From positions 3,038,001-3,102,000 of the forward strand of contig NZ_CP109994.1 in NCBI RefSeq assembly GCF_025947065.1: 64,000 nucleotides of DNA. The letters are read 5' to 3'. Both the position numbers and the translations under genes were made by a program. This document shows, piece after piece, positions 35,493 through 44,432 of the stretch (position 1 is its first letter; each line of letters opens with the position of its first letter). Below the pieces are notes generated by a model. That model saw nothing but the letters and a program-made list of their open reading frames with translations. It did no database searches and was not told the DNA's origin. The DNA is from Flavobacterium sp. N1736 (GTDB lineage: Bacteria > Bacteroidota > Bacteroidia > Flavobacteriales > Flavobacteriaceae).

Positions 35493-36341
35493 CTATTTTA
35501 TAAACATTTTTTTTAAACTCTCTTGGTAATCAGGAATATCTAAATTATAAACTTCTTTAATTTTTTTCTTATCTAATAATGAAAAATTTGGTCGTTTAGC
35601 CGGAGTTGGATATGATGCTGATGGAATACCTACAACAATACATTTATATTCTCCAAATTCTTTTATTGTCAACGCAAATTCGTGCCAACTTATTTCACCT
35701 TCATTTGAATAATTATAAATTCCCGGAACCCAAGTTGAAAAATTTATTATATCGATCATAGCCTGCGCTAAGTCAGCAGCATATGTTGGAGAACCAACCT
35801 GATCATTAACCACATTGATTGATTCTTTTTCCTGCATTAGGCGTTGCATTGTTTTAACAAAATTGTTGCCAAACTTACTATAAACCCATGAAGTTCTTAA
35901 AATAATTGAATTTGGGTTTTCACTTAAACATGCAATTTCTCCCGCTCTTTTACTTTCTCCATATATGTTTATGGGGTTCGTTTCTGCTTCTTCATTCAAA
36001 GCTATTGAAGATAATCCGTCAAAAACATAATCTGTCGAAATATGAATTAATTTTGCATTATTTTCAAAAGCATATTTCGCAATTAATGCCACTGCAGCAT
36101 TATTGATTGTAAAAGCTAATTCTTTCTCTGTCTCTGCTTTATCGACTGCAGTATAAGCTCCACAATTTAAAATAATTGTTGGTTGAATTTCACTTAACTG
36201 CGTTTTAAGTAAGTCCAGATTATCTAATGTAATTTTAGTTCTATCTGCAAAAACCCATTCATGTTGAGGGTAATTTGAAGACAAAACATTTAATTCAGAT
36301 CCTAATTGTCCGTTTGCTCCTGTTACAAGAATTTTTTCCAT
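35493..36341 (-). CDS. rfbD: dTDP-4-dehydrorhamnose reductase, RmlD
   Basis: A 282-residue SDR-type reductase for the last step to dTDP-L-rhamnose. NAD(P)-binding loop GANGQLGSEL (residues 8-17), AYTAVDKAE, ISTDYVFDG, and the catalytic YGESKRAGE (YxxxK) are all present, followed by RTSWVYS. Full length. Its start codon shares one base with the stop of rfbC. Part of an rfbC-rfbD-rfbA run transcribed in that order. Confidence 0.95.
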   Translation of the reverse strand: MEKILVTGANGQLGSELNVLSSNYPQHEWVFADRTKITLDNLDLLKTQLSEIQPTIILNCGAYTAVDKAETEKELAFTINNAAVALIAKYAFENNAKLIHISTDYVFDGLSSIALNEEAETNPINIYGESKRAGEIACLSENPNSIILRTSWVYSKFGNNFVKTMQRLMQEKESINVVNDQVGSPTYAADLAQAMIDIINFSTWVPGIYNYSNEGEISWHEFALTIKEFGEYKCIVVGIPSASYPTPAKRPNFSLLDKKKIKEVYNLDIPDYQESLKKMFIK

Positions 36342-36889
36342 TAAAATAAACTATTACAATTTTCAATGAAAGGAAGAATTTCGTCTTTTTCTGAAACAAT
36401 CGCATCTTTCAAATCCATTCCCCAATCAATATTCAACGACGGATCATTATATTTAATACCACCTTCTGAAGCTTTATTGTAAAATTGATCACATTTATAC
36501 ATCACAGATGCTGTTTCGCTAATAACCGAAAAACCATGAGCAAACCCTTGAGGAACTAATAATTGTTTTTTATTTTCGGCTGATAACAAAACGCTAAATG
36601 ATTTTCCATAGGTTGGAGAATCTTTTCTCAAATCTACAGCAACATCGATAATTTCACCTTCTAAAACGCGAACTAATTTCGTTTGGGCAAAGGGAGGATT
36701 TTGATAATGCAAACCTCTTAATGTGCCTTTTTTAGAAAAGGATTGATTATCCTGAACAAATTCAATATTAATGCCTAAATCTTCAAATTTTGTTTTGCTG
36801 TATGATTCAAAAAAATAACCTCTTTCATCTCCAAAAACAGTTGGTTCTATTATTTGTAAATCCTTTAAAAATGTTTCTTCGATTTTCAT
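36341..36889 (-). CDS. rfbC: dTDP-4-dehydrorhamnose 3,5-epimerase, RmlC
   Basis: A 182-residue cupin-type epimerase. It has GDERGYFFESYSKTKFEDLG, GTLRGLHYQNPPFAQTKLV with the catalytic His, DVAVDLRKDSPTYGK, and VPQGFAHGFSV; the Tyr of MYKCDQFYNKASE and the Asp of NDPSLNIDWG are also present. Full length. It follows the DegT aminotransferase gene by 22 bases. Unlike the RmlC-like cupins at 38050 and 44426 it carries the complete classical signature, so the function is secure. Confidence 0.96.
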   Translation of the reverse strand: MKIEETFLKDLQIIEPTVFGDERGYFFESYSKTKFEDLGINIEFVQDNQSFSKKGTLRGLHYQNPPFAQTKLVRVLEGEIIDVAVDLRKDSPTYGKSFSVLLSAENKKQLLVPQGFAHGFSVISETASVMYKCDQFYNKASEGGIKYNDPSLNIDWGMDLKDAIVSEKDEILPFIENCNSLF

Positions 36890-36911
36890 TTAAAAATCTT
36901 GTTATTTTATT

Positions 36912-38057
36912 TTATGTTCTATTAAAAAAATCATCCAGTACAGTTTTTATTCTTTTTTTATCCAAATCAGTTAAGTTTGATCCTGATGGTAAACACAAAC
37001 CTTTTTCAAATAATCCCTTCGCAATTTTATTTCCATAATAAGGATATTTCTGAAAAATTGTTTGTAAATGCATTGGTTTCCAAAGTGGACGTGTTTCAAT
37101 ATTTTGATTTTTAAAAGCTATTCTTAAACTTTCTCTGTCTATCTTTTTTTTAATATTTGGTTCTATTAAAATAGCATTTAACCAATAATTCGAATAATAA
37201 TCTTCATTTAAAACTTCGAAAAGTCTTACACTTTTTATGTCACTAAAAATGTTCTTATAAAAAAAATGATTTTCTCGTCTTGCTATCACATTGTGATCTA
37301 AAATCTGAACTTGCCCCAGACCTATTCCTGCACAAATGTTGCTCATCCTATAATTGTAACCAATTTCACTGTGCTGGTAATGAATCGCTTCATCTTTTGA
37401 TTGAGTAGCATAAAAAATTGCACGCTTTTTTAAATCAATTGAATTCGAAATTAATGCTCCTCCACTTGAGGTTGTAATTATTTTATTTCCATTAAACGAG
37501 AGAATTCCAAATGTCCCAAAAGTTCCACATTTTTTTCCTTTATACGAACTTCCCAATGCTTCTGCACTATCCTCAATAATTGGAATATCATATTTCTCTG
37601 CAATAGCATGAATCTCATCTATTTTATATGGATTTCCATACAAGTGAACGGCAATTATAGCTTTAGGTTTTTTACCTTTTTTTATTCTATCCTTAATTGC
37701 TATTTCAAGATTTTTGGGGCAGATGTTCCACGTTTCGGACTCACTGTCTACAAAAATAGGAATTGCACTTTGATATAATACAGGATTAACAGAAGCTGAA
37801 AAAGTCATGCTTTGGCAAATAACTTCATCACCAGCTTTTATATCTAATAAAATTAATGCCAAATGAATTGCTGATGTTCCAGAATTTAAAGCTGTAACAA
37901 ACAATTCCTTTTCAAGGTAACTTTCTATAGTGTTTTCAAATTCATCAACATTTGGTCCTCCAGAAGTAATCCAATTAGTTTCTAAAGCTTTCTGAATATA
38001 TCCTTGTTCAAAACCGCTCTGTTGTGATAATGATAAATAAATTGGCTTATTATCCAT
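36912..38057 (-). CDS. DegT/DnrJ/EryC1 aminotransferase (PglE/EpsN-like)
   Basis: A 381-residue PLP-dependent transaminase. Motifs: LNSGTSAIHLAL (57-68), DSAEALGSSYKGKKCG (163-178), and the PLP lysine in SFNGNKIITTSSGGA (Lys192), a word found in PglE/EpsN/WcfR-type enzymes that aminate C4 of UDP-4-keto-6-deoxy-GlcNAc. The CapD-type dehydratase at 32472-34439 could provide that substrate, giving a 2,4-diamino-2,4,6-trideoxy sugar (bacillosamine or AATGal type). It overlaps the upstream cupin gene by 8 bases. The product stereochemistry is not visible. Confidence 0.87.
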   Translation of the reverse strand: MDNKPIYLSLSQQSGFEQGYIQKALETNWITSGGPNVDEFENTIESYLEKELFVTALNSGTSAIHLALILLDIKAGDEVICQSMTFSASVNPVLYQSAIPIFVDSESETWNICPKNLEIAIKDRIKKGKKPKAIIAVHLYGNPYKIDEIHAIAEKYDIPIIEDSAEALGSSYKGKKCGTFGTFGILSFNGNKIITTSSGGALISNSIDLKKRAIFYATQSKDEAIHYQHSEIGYNYRMSNICAGIGLGQVQILDHNVIARRENHFFYKNIFSDIKSVRLFEVLNEDYYSNYWLNAILIEPNIKKKIDRESLRIAFKNQNIETRPLWKPMHLQTIFQKYPYYGNKIAKGLFEKGLCLPSGSNLTDLDKKRIKTVLDDFFNRT

Positions 38058-38475
38058 TTATTTTCCAGTAATCAAATGGATAACGAACATCGTCTTCTTT
38101 TACATTTACTAATGGTAAAGTCGAAAATGATATTAATTTTGAATTTGCTTCCAATGATTCAATTGCATTAGCATAACCTGAAGGAATATGAACTATTCTA
38201 CTTTCAGATTCTGAAACTAAGACGGTTTCAATCGTTAAATCTTTTGAAGGATTTTCCCAATTATCAATTTTTATAAAATGAATATTAAAAGAGCCACTTA
38301 AACAATAAAAGTTTTTTGAGTCTAATTTATGCCCTTGCCAAGCGCGTATCGGATTTTCTTCAGAATTACTAATAACATAAAATCTTTCTATGTCTTTAAA
38401 ACTAAAATCATTAACAAATGAAATAGTTCCCCGATGATCTGAAAAGTTTCCTCCTTGTATTATTTTAGGAATCAT
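38050..38475 (-). CDS. RmlC/FdtA-WxcM-like cupin, putative sugar ketoisomerase or epimerase
   Basis: A 141-residue single-domain cupin: GGNFSDHRGTISFVNDFSF at the N-terminus, ERFYVISNSEENPIRAWQGHK (His in the place of the RGWHAHK/RGLH catalytic His), and IVHIPSGYANAIESL. This matches the family of nucleotide-sugar 3,4-ketoisomerases and WxcM-like proteins, often called 'sugar epimerase' in Flavobacteria. It lies between the initiating transferase (4-base overlap) and the DegT aminotransferase (8-base overlap), so it may adjust a keto sugar before amination. Reaction uncertain. Confidence 0.68.
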   Translation of the reverse strand: MIPKIIQGGNFSDHRGTISFVNDFSFKDIERFYVISNSEENPIRAWQGHKLDSKNFYCLSGSFNIHFIKIDNWENPSKDLTIETVLVSESESRIVHIPSGYANAIESLEANSKLISFSTLPLVNVKEDDVRYPFDYWKING

Positions 38476-39437
38476 GAGTTGAATTTTAAGCTATGTTTAT
38501 TCAACATATAAAATTTTGAACTGTATATTAAAATTAAAGGCAAAATCACTATTAGAAATAATGTTATTTCTTGAACTTTTCGATACAGAAAAACTACTAA
38601 AACCGAAATTGCAATTTGAACTAATGCATAATATAAGGAAACTAATCTATGCTGTATTTTATATTCATTACTTAACACCTGATATAAATGTAAACGATGT
38701 GCCTCAAAAATATTTTGTTTTAAATACAAACGATGTATAATTGTACAAATAGCATCAACTCCATAAACAGCCAAAAATAAAAACCAAATAAGTGAGTTTG
38801 TAACCAAACTAAGTTTCCAAACGAGGTAAATTATCCAAAAAGCAATAGCTATACTCCCGACATCTCCGGCAAAACATTTCGCTTTTTTTCGATAATTAAA
38901 AAACAGAAAAACTAAACTTGCAACAATTCCATATTTTATAAAAACTCCATCGGTAAACCATTGAACGTTTGTATTAATATAAAGTAAAGATCCCATTACG
39001 GTCAAAGTATAGAGACCTGTTATGCCATTAATTCCATCCATAAAATTATAAGCATTAATGAGCCCAATTGCCAAAATATAAGCTATTATAATTCCCCAAA
39101 TTGGAACTAAATTAAAAAGTTCCAAATCATAAAAAATCAGTGTAATGGCTAAAAAATGAATTGAAATTCGAATTTTATTTGAAAGGTTTTGGATATCATC
39201 CCAAAAACTCACTAAACTCACTAAAGTAATTCCTGTAAAGAAAAAATAATTATTTTGAATATGTTGCACGGAATAAAATAAGGCAGAAAACCAAAATATA
39301 ATCCCTCCTCCTCTTAATGTAATCTCTGTATGAGAACTTCTTTGATTAGGTTTATCAATAATATTAAAACGATCTGCTACTTTAAAGTAAAGTAACATTA
39401 AAATCATTAAGAGAATTCCCAGTATTGTGTATTGCAT
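38472..39437 (-). CDS. Polyprenyl-phosphate HexNAc-1-phosphate transferase (WecA/WbpL type)
   Basis: A 321-residue polytopic protein of the MraY/WecA family that starts glycan assembly by moving a HexNAc-1-phosphate from UDP to undecaprenyl phosphate. Landmarks: DKPNQRSSHTEITLRGGG (28-45), the SFWDD metal-binding motif (Asp80-Asp81), NFMDGINGITG (131-141), GDVGSIAIAFW and a cytoplasmic AHRLHLYQ loop. About ten helices. It overlaps the SDR gene upstream by one base; the SDR plus WbpL-like pair is typical of D-QuiNAc/D-FucNAc-initiated O-antigens. Full length. It is the only initiating transferase I found in the window. Confidence 0.9.
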   Translation of the reverse strand: MQYTILGILLMILMLLYFKVADRFNIIDKPNQRSSHTEITLRGGGIIFWFSALFYSVQHIQNNYFFFTGITLVSLVSFWDDIQNLSNKIRISIHFLAITLIFYDLELFNLVPIWGIIIAYILAIGLINAYNFMDGINGITGLYTLTVMGSLLYINTNVQWFTDGVFIKYGIVASLVFLFFNYRKKAKCFAGDVGSIAIAFWIIYLVWKLSLVTNSLIWFLFLAVYGVDAICTIIHRLYLKQNIFEAHRLHLYQVLSNEYKIQHRLVSLYYALVQIAISVLVVFLYRKVQEITLFLIVILPLILIYSSKFYMLNKHSLKFNS

Positions 39438-40336
39438 TATTTATTGATGAAGCTTTTTATTGTTTTTTCAAGTCCTTGCGTAGCTGTATAAGGTAGCCTT
39501 TCAATCCCGATAGCTGATTTTATTTTTTGATTTGACACTCTATAATTTTCCGTTAACTTTTGAATTGTTTCCGAATTTAGTGGTAATTTTATTAAATCTC
39601 CAGCTTTAGCAATACTATTAATTATAGTCTTGGGTATTGATAAAGTCCTGTTTTTTTTATTACAAACCGAAGATATTATCTGCACTAATTCATTTGTAGA
39701 TAAAAACTGGTCGTCAGCAAGATTATATACACCCGATTCTATATGTTGATTTTCGATAATTTTTTTAATTATAAAACAAAGGTTTTCAATACTTAAAAAT
39801 GATCTTTTGTTTTCAAACGCAGCTAATGGCCATGGCAATCCTTTTTGCACTACTTCGTATAACAAATTAAGATTACCTTTATTATTCGGACCATGAATCA
39901 TACAAGGTCGAAGTATAAAGACTCTCTTACCTTCAGGTAATTTATTACTTAATATATAGGCTTCTGCCTGCTGTTTACTAATTCCATAATGTGTTTCAGG
40001 ATTTGGAGTAATATCTTCAACTAATATTCCCTCAACTTTATCCGCAACAGCTTTAACAGTACTCATAAAAACAAATACAGAAGCACTAGAACATAAAAAA
40101 GTATCAAACAGTTGTTTTGTCAATTCAAAATTCGCCTCATAATAATCATTCGGCTTAGACACTTTTTTCAAATCATGTGCTTTACCAGCAAGATGAATAA
40201 CTATATCTGTTTCAATTTCTATTTTTTGACCTGTTACATAACGAATATTTAATGATTCTATTTCATTTTCATTTAGATATTCTTTGAGATTCGTTCCAAC
40301 AAACCCTGTAGAACCAGTTATTAGAATTTTTTTCAT
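39437..40336 (-). CDS. NAD-dependent sugar epimerase/reductase (WbpV-like SDR)
   Basis: A 299-residue extended SDR. NAD-binding GSTGFVGTNL (residues 7-16), HLAGKAHDLKK, MSTVKAVADK, and a catalytic YGISKQQAEAYI (YxxxK), then RPCMIHGPNNKGNLN. Such proteins reduce or epimerise UDP-4-keto-6-deoxy-GlcNAc to UDP-QuiNAc or UDP-FucNAc, the substrate for the WbpL-type transferase at 38472-39437. The pairing with CapD (32472-34439) supports this pathway. It overlaps the upstream GT2 by one base. Whether it acts as reductase or epimerase cannot be settled. Confidence 0.83.
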   Translation of the reverse strand: MKKILITGSTGFVGTNLKEYLNENEIESLNIRYVTGQKIEIETDIVIHLAGKAHDLKKVSKPNDYYEANFELTKQLFDTFLCSSASVFVFMSTVKAVADKVEGILVEDITPNPETHYGISKQQAEAYILSNKLPEGKRVFILRPCMIHGPNNKGNLNLLYEVVQKGLPWPLAAFENKRSFLSIENLCFIIKKIIENQHIESGVYNLADDQFLSTNELVQIISSVCNKKNRTLSIPKTIINSIAKAGDLIKLPLNSETIQKLTENYRVSNQKIKSAIGIERLPYTATQGLEKTIKSFINK

Positions 40337-41160
40337 TACCTAGAAAATTTAAAATAAATATAGCTGTATAAACTAAAAGGCATAATTCTTAGTGGAATCT
40401 TAAAAACTAAAACTTTAAAGAAATCAAAATAATTAAAAAAACCTAATTTTAGAAATTTTTTATATAATTTCATTTCATTAACAGCATATTTTCTTCCCCA
40501 TCTTCGTTTTATAGCCTCCGACAAGTTTTCTCCAAGCCTAAAGTATAAAACATTTTCTTTAACATTTCCAAATTTAAATCCTGCTAAATATGCTCGTACA
40601 AAAAAATCATAATCCTCTGGAAATATTGTATTATCGTATCCTTTAAGTAACTGAAAAGACTTCTTTCTAAAAACGATAGTTGGATGAGAAAAAGGACTTC
40701 TGAACTTCATAAATTGAACAATTTCATCATGATAAACAGGTACCATCCTTATAGAAACCACATCTTCGATATTTTTAGAAAATTCAATTATTTGCCCTCC
40801 AACTATATCTAAATTGTTATCTATAAGGTAATTAACTTGAATTTTAAACCTTTCCGGCATGCAAATATCATCAGAATCCATTCTAGCAATAATCTCATGT
40901 TTTGCATATTTCATACCTTCATTCAAAGCATTTGCCAAGCCTTTATTTTTAGGAAGCTCAACTACTATAAATAATAATGGAAATCTAATAACATACTCAT
41001 TAATTACATCATCCAGCTCATTATTAAGATGACCATCCTTAACCAGTATAATTTCATTTGGCTTTAAAGTTTGCGTACATACTGATTCCAAAGACTGTCT
41101 TAGACAATTTGGATTTTCTTTAATGTAAACTGACATCAAAACTGAAAATTTATTTAACAT
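40336..41160 (-). CDS. Glycosyltransferase family 2 (GT-A)
   Basis: A 274-residue GT2 protein: FSVLMSVYIKENPNCLRQSLESV, IILVKDGHLNNEL, GLANALNEGMKYAKHEIIARM, MDSDDICMPERF near residue 94, and FPEDYDFFVRAYLAG as catalytic-base region near residue 177. This arrangement is characteristic of beta-galactosyl/GlcNAc-type transferases of O-antigen clusters. Full length. It begins 7 bases after the GT4 gene at 41168 and may add the second sugar to the lipid-linked HexNAc, which is inference from its place beside the initiating enzyme. Confidence 0.89.
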   Translation of the reverse strand: MLNKFSVLMSVYIKENPNCLRQSLESVCTQTLKPNEIILVKDGHLNNELDDVINEYVIRFPLLFIVVELPKNKGLANALNEGMKYAKHEIIARMDSDDICMPERFKIQVNYLIDNNLDIVGGQIIEFSKNIEDVVSIRMVPVYHDEIVQFMKFRSPFSHPTIVFRKKSFQLLKGYDNTIFPEDYDFFVRAYLAGFKFGNVKENVLYFRLGENLSEAIKRRWGRKYAVNEMKLYKKFLKLGFFNYFDFFKVLVFKIPLRIMPFSLYSYIYFKFSR

Positions 41161-41167
41161 AATTTAT

Positions 41168-42394
41168 TTAAATTTTAGAATATAAATTAGTCAATTCACT
41201 AAAATACAATGACTTTGAAAACAAATCATGTATTTTTCCTTCTAATTTTGGTTTCTTATTAATTATCTCCTGATAATCTTTAGTAGCACTAAAAATTTGA
41301 CGTATTAAAGATTCTTGATTCTCGCTTTCAAAAAGAAATCCGAAATTTAATTTTAAAGCCATTTCTCTCATTCCTCCATGATCTGCTACTATTGGGATAA
41401 TGTCATAATTAAAAGACTCTATCATCATCATAGGAGCATTCTCAAAACACTTGGATGTCATTATTGAAATTTTTGAAATTTCTAGATACTTTTTTAGTTT
41501 TTCTTGCGACATAAATGGCAAAAACAATACTCTTTCTACCATATTTTCTTTTGTGACATACTTTTGAAGTTCTTCTTTCTCGGGGCCGTCTCCTATGATC
41601 AAAAGTTTGTATTTATCGCCTTCTTTATTATTCACAAATTGTACAAAAGCAGTAATTAATAATTTTATATTCTTTTCTTCTGATAGTCGACCAAAATATA
41701 CTATATTGTTTTCTTTACTATATTCTTTAATTTTCTGAAAATCGCTGAAAATTGGGTTATTAATAACGTTAATTTCTTTATCCTTATAAAATTTATTTAA
41801 AAGAATAGATTCTTTTATAAAATTAGAAGGTACGATTATAGTGTCTATTACTCCTTTCTTGTAATAATAATGGGTTATTAAACTATTGAAACCTTTTGCA
41901 ATAGAATGAATAAAACCAGCTCTACTACATTTCCTATAAAAGATTTTAGTTTTAAAATGCATACTGGCACAATCCAAACATCTTTTAGTTTTATGATAGT
42001 CATACGCCGCCTGATGAGAACAAGAATATTGAAAAGTATGTACCGTTTGTATTATTTGGACCTTTGGATTTCTTTTTTTATAATTAAATAAGGAATGCAA
42101 AATTGAAGGAGACAGATTACCATAGTGATGTAAGTGTATTACTTCAGGCTTAATTTCTTTTAAAATTAGATCCATTTTTCTTTTATTTGAAAAAGAATAA
42201 ATAAAATCTAATAACTGCTCTTTGCTTTTAAATTCAAAATCTAATTTGAATGGCAATTGTTCTGATTTTTTACAAGCTGTATAATGTGAATTTGATAAAT
42301 CCAATTCTTTCAATAAAATAACGGTTTCTCTAAATACAGATTCACCGCCACCCCCTTCACCTTTTTCAGAAATGTGTAAAATTTTCTTCGACAT
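41168..42394 (-). CDS. Glycosyltransferase family 4 (GT-B)
   Basis: A 408-residue GT4 protein. The N-terminus KKILHISEKGEGGGGESVFRE has the glycine-rich acceptor loop. It has HLHHYGNLSPS, a cysteine-bearing segment (SCSHQAAYDYHKTKRCLDCASMH cut here as two Cys clusters near residues 128-145), IVYFGRLSEEKNIKLL and the E-x7-E signature FENAPMMMIES. The cysteine cluster recalls GT4 proteins with a small metal-binding insertion. Full length. A 148-base gap upstream separates it from the GT2 gene at 42543, so it may start a transcription unit. Confidence 0.87.
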   Translation of the reverse strand: MSKKILHISEKGEGGGGESVFRETVILLKELDLSNSHYTACKKSEQLPFKLDFEFKSKEQLLDFIYSFSNKRKMDLILKEIKPEVIHLHHYGNLSPSILHSLFNYKKRNPKVQIIQTVHTFQYSCSHQAAYDYHKTKRCLDCASMHFKTKIFYRKCSRAGFIHSIAKGFNSLITHYYYKKGVIDTIIVPSNFIKESILLNKFYKDKEINVINNPIFSDFQKIKEYSKENNIVYFGRLSEEKNIKLLITAFVQFVNNKEGDKYKLLIIGDGPEKEELQKYVTKENMVERVLFLPFMSQEKLKKYLEISKISIMTSKCFENAPMMMIESFNYDIIPIVADHGGMREMALKLNFGFLFESENQESLIRQIFSATKDYQEIINKKPKLEGKIHDLFSKSLYFSELTNLYSKI

Positions 42395-42542
42395 TAAATT
42401 TATCCTTTTTATTTAATTGGATTTTGAGTTACTCCAAATTCTTTTTAAAGACAGAATCTGCCTTATATATTAATAATTTTACTTAAAGAAATCTTTTGCT
42501 TGACCACTTATAATAAAAATACTTCATTATTACTTAATTAAT
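42395..42542. other. Intergenic region before the 41168-42394 GT4 gene
   Basis: A 148-base A+T-rich gap. On the minus strand an ATG at 42527 opens a 14-residue frame ending at 42483 (MKYFYYKWSSKRFL), too short to support as a gene. No clear terminator hairpin or TAnnTTTG box is seen. Confidence 0.4.
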
Positions 42543-43457
42543 TCACTCAGTTTTTAGGAAACTAACAGGGTTTAATTTTATAATCCTAATCATAGCCCGT
42601 ATTTTTATATATGTAACACCATTTTTTAATGCAGCTACAAAATTTTTAAAACTTGCTGTTTTATCCTTATCTCCTAATAGTAACACTCCCTTTTGATAAC
42701 TAAAAGCGGCTAATGATTTTTTTTGTTCTTTAGCAGATAATAACCTTTTATAAGAAGAATAAACTTCATTCAACCTAGCGACTTGACGGTCACCCACATA
42801 AGATAAGCTGTCTGCACCTTGTTTATTGTAAAAACCTAGGTCTTTTTTTATTAGTTTGAATTTCGCTCCCACAAGTCCCATTCTAATCCATAAATCGAAA
42901 TCCTCAACGCCAATAATCTTTTTATCCTCTGAAAATGACAACCCGTTTACATAGAAAACACTTTTTCTAATACAACATGAAGACGTTAAGATAGGGTTAA
43001 AGCGTGTTAAAAAATCTACTAGTGGTGTCTTGTTATTTATTTGTCTTGTAAACATTTTTCCTTGAATACCATTTTTATCTACTGACAATAATCTATGATA
43101 AACAACGTCGACATTATCTAAATTTAAATTAGAAATATACTCTAATTTGTTAGTCGCATACCAATCATCAGAATCTAAAAAACAAATCCACTTTCCTTTT
43201 GCATTTACTATTCCTATATTTCTAGGCTTAGCAGGTCCTCCAGAATTTTCAGACAAACGAATATAATTTAGATTCAAAAGCTTTTTATAATCCTTTACTA
43301 ATTCGGTTGTTTGATCTGTCGATGCATTATCACAAATTATAACTTCAAAATTTTTAAATGTTTGTGCAACCAAAGAATTTAAACATCTTTCTAAATCTAC
43401 TCTTCTATTATAAGTAGGTATAACAACGGAAAACAAATAATTATTAATTTTTAACAT
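42543..43457 (-). CDS. Glycosyltransferase family 2 (GT-A)
   Basis: A 304-residue GT2 protein: FSVVIPTYNRRVDLERCLNSL, IICDNASTDQT, GGPAKPRNIGIVNAKGKWIC, LDSDDWY near residue 94 and GVEDFDLWIRMGLVG as the ED-type catalytic-base segment near residue 183. Full length. It is the last gene of the CDP-sugar unit (43476-46754) with an 18-base gap after the SDR gene, so it is the best candidate to transfer the CDP-6-deoxyhexose product, by position only. Downstream, 42395-42542 holds no convincing gene or terminator. Confidence 0.89.
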   Translation of the reverse strand: MLKINNYLFSVVIPTYNRRVDLERCLNSLVAQTFKNFEVIICDNASTDQTTELVKDYKKLLNLNYIRLSENSGGPAKPRNIGIVNAKGKWICFLDSDDWYATNKLEYISNLNLDNVDVVYHRLLSVDKNGIQGKMFTRQINNKTPLVDFLTRFNPILTSSCCIRKSVFYVNGLSFSEDKKIIGVEDFDLWIRMGLVGAKFKLIKKDLGFYNKQGADSLSYVGDRQVARLNEVYSSYKRLLSAKEQKKSLAAFSYQKGVLLLGDKDKTASFKNFVAALKNGVTYIKIRAMIRIIKLNPVSFLKTE

Positions 43458-43475
43458 ATATATACTAAAGTTAAA

Positions 43476-44432
43476 TTAACTTCCTTTTTGCAAATAATCT
43501 AAAAGATCATTAATACCATCTTCTAACGACCATTTTGGCTTAAATCCTATACTGCAAATTAGACTATTGTCGATCTTATAATTCGTAGCTTTTAAGCTTT
43601 CCTCTTTTTGTCCTGATACTGTAACTTCTATTGGTAATTTTAAACCATATCGTTGTGCAAAAACCTTTTCTACTTTTTCGGCAATTTCCAATATTGAAAG
43701 CGTAATTCCAGATGATAAATTATAAACGGGATGTTTTGCTTTTGTTTCTATAATAGTTTGTACTCCTGCACAAACATCCCATCCATGTATAAAATCACGC
43801 AAAGGTGATCCATCTGATTGCAATACTATTCGTTTTTGATTATATGCCATTCGGCATAAATCATTAACGACTAGCCACCAACAATTATTTTCTTCAAAAA
43901 TTGGCGCACCATAGCTATTTGACAACCTAACTACATGACAATCAACATCCGAATTGACATTATAATATTCACAAATCATTTCTCCAACTTGATGAGTTAA
44001 TCCGTAAGGGTTCTTACTTGACAATAATTTATTTTCACTCACTACCTCATCTTTTAACCCTCCATAGACTTGCGCAGTAGAGAAGTAAATAAATTTTTTT
44101 AATCCTTTTTTTGAAAAAACATCTAATAGAGACCAAACTGGAGTGATATTAACCGAGCTAACAAATGAAGGAGTGCCATTAGATTGGTGATGATCCAGCG
44201 AAACTAAATGTATTAAAATATCATATTCATAATTGGCTACTTCCTGCAAAAATTGTTCATCTCTTACATCTCCAATTAAAACCTTATCCATTTTTTCTAT
44301 CCAAGTTTCATCTGCAGGAATTTTAGAATAGCAAAGAGCTGTTACATCGTATCCTTTATTAGCCAGATACAAACAAATTCTTGAACCAATATATCCACTC
44401 CCTCCAGTGACAAGAATTTTTTTTTTTACCAT
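43476..44432 (-). CDS. SDR-family nucleotide-sugar reductase/epimerase, YxxxH variant
   Basis: A 318-residue extended SDR: NAD-binding TGGSGYIGSRI (residues 8-18), HLVSLDHH, YFSTAQVYGG and a segment NPYGLTHQVGEMI in which the usual catalytic YxxxK is Tyr-x-x-x-His. The remaining fold words RLSNSYGAP and DFIHGWDVCAGV are present and the length is normal. It lies in the rfbF-rfbG-cupin-SDR unit, so it probably reduces or epimerises the CDP-4-keto-6-deoxyhexose. The Lys to His change may be a subfamily trait. It overlaps the cupin gene by 7 bases. Confidence 0.78.
   Translation of the reverse strand: MVKKKILVTGGSGYIGSRICLYLANKGYDVTALCYSKIPADETWIEKMDKVLIGDVRDEQFLQEVANYEYDILIHLVSLDHHQSNGTPSFVSSVNITPVWSLLDVFSKKGLKKFIYFSTAQVYGGLKDEVVSENKLLSSKNPYGLTHQVGEMICEYYNVNSDVDCHVVRLSNSYGAPIFEENNCWWLVVNDLCRMAYNQKRIVLQSDGSPLRDFIHGWDVCAGVQTIIETKAKHPVYNLSSGITLSILEIAEKVEKVFAQRYGLKLPIEVTVSGQKEESLKATNYKIDNSLICSIGFKPKWSLEDGINDLLDYLQKGS

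Noticed and set aside
42483..42527. 14-codon minus-strand ORF in the gap at 42395-42542
   Set aside because: Too short, no positional fit to its neighbours, and no supporting signal.
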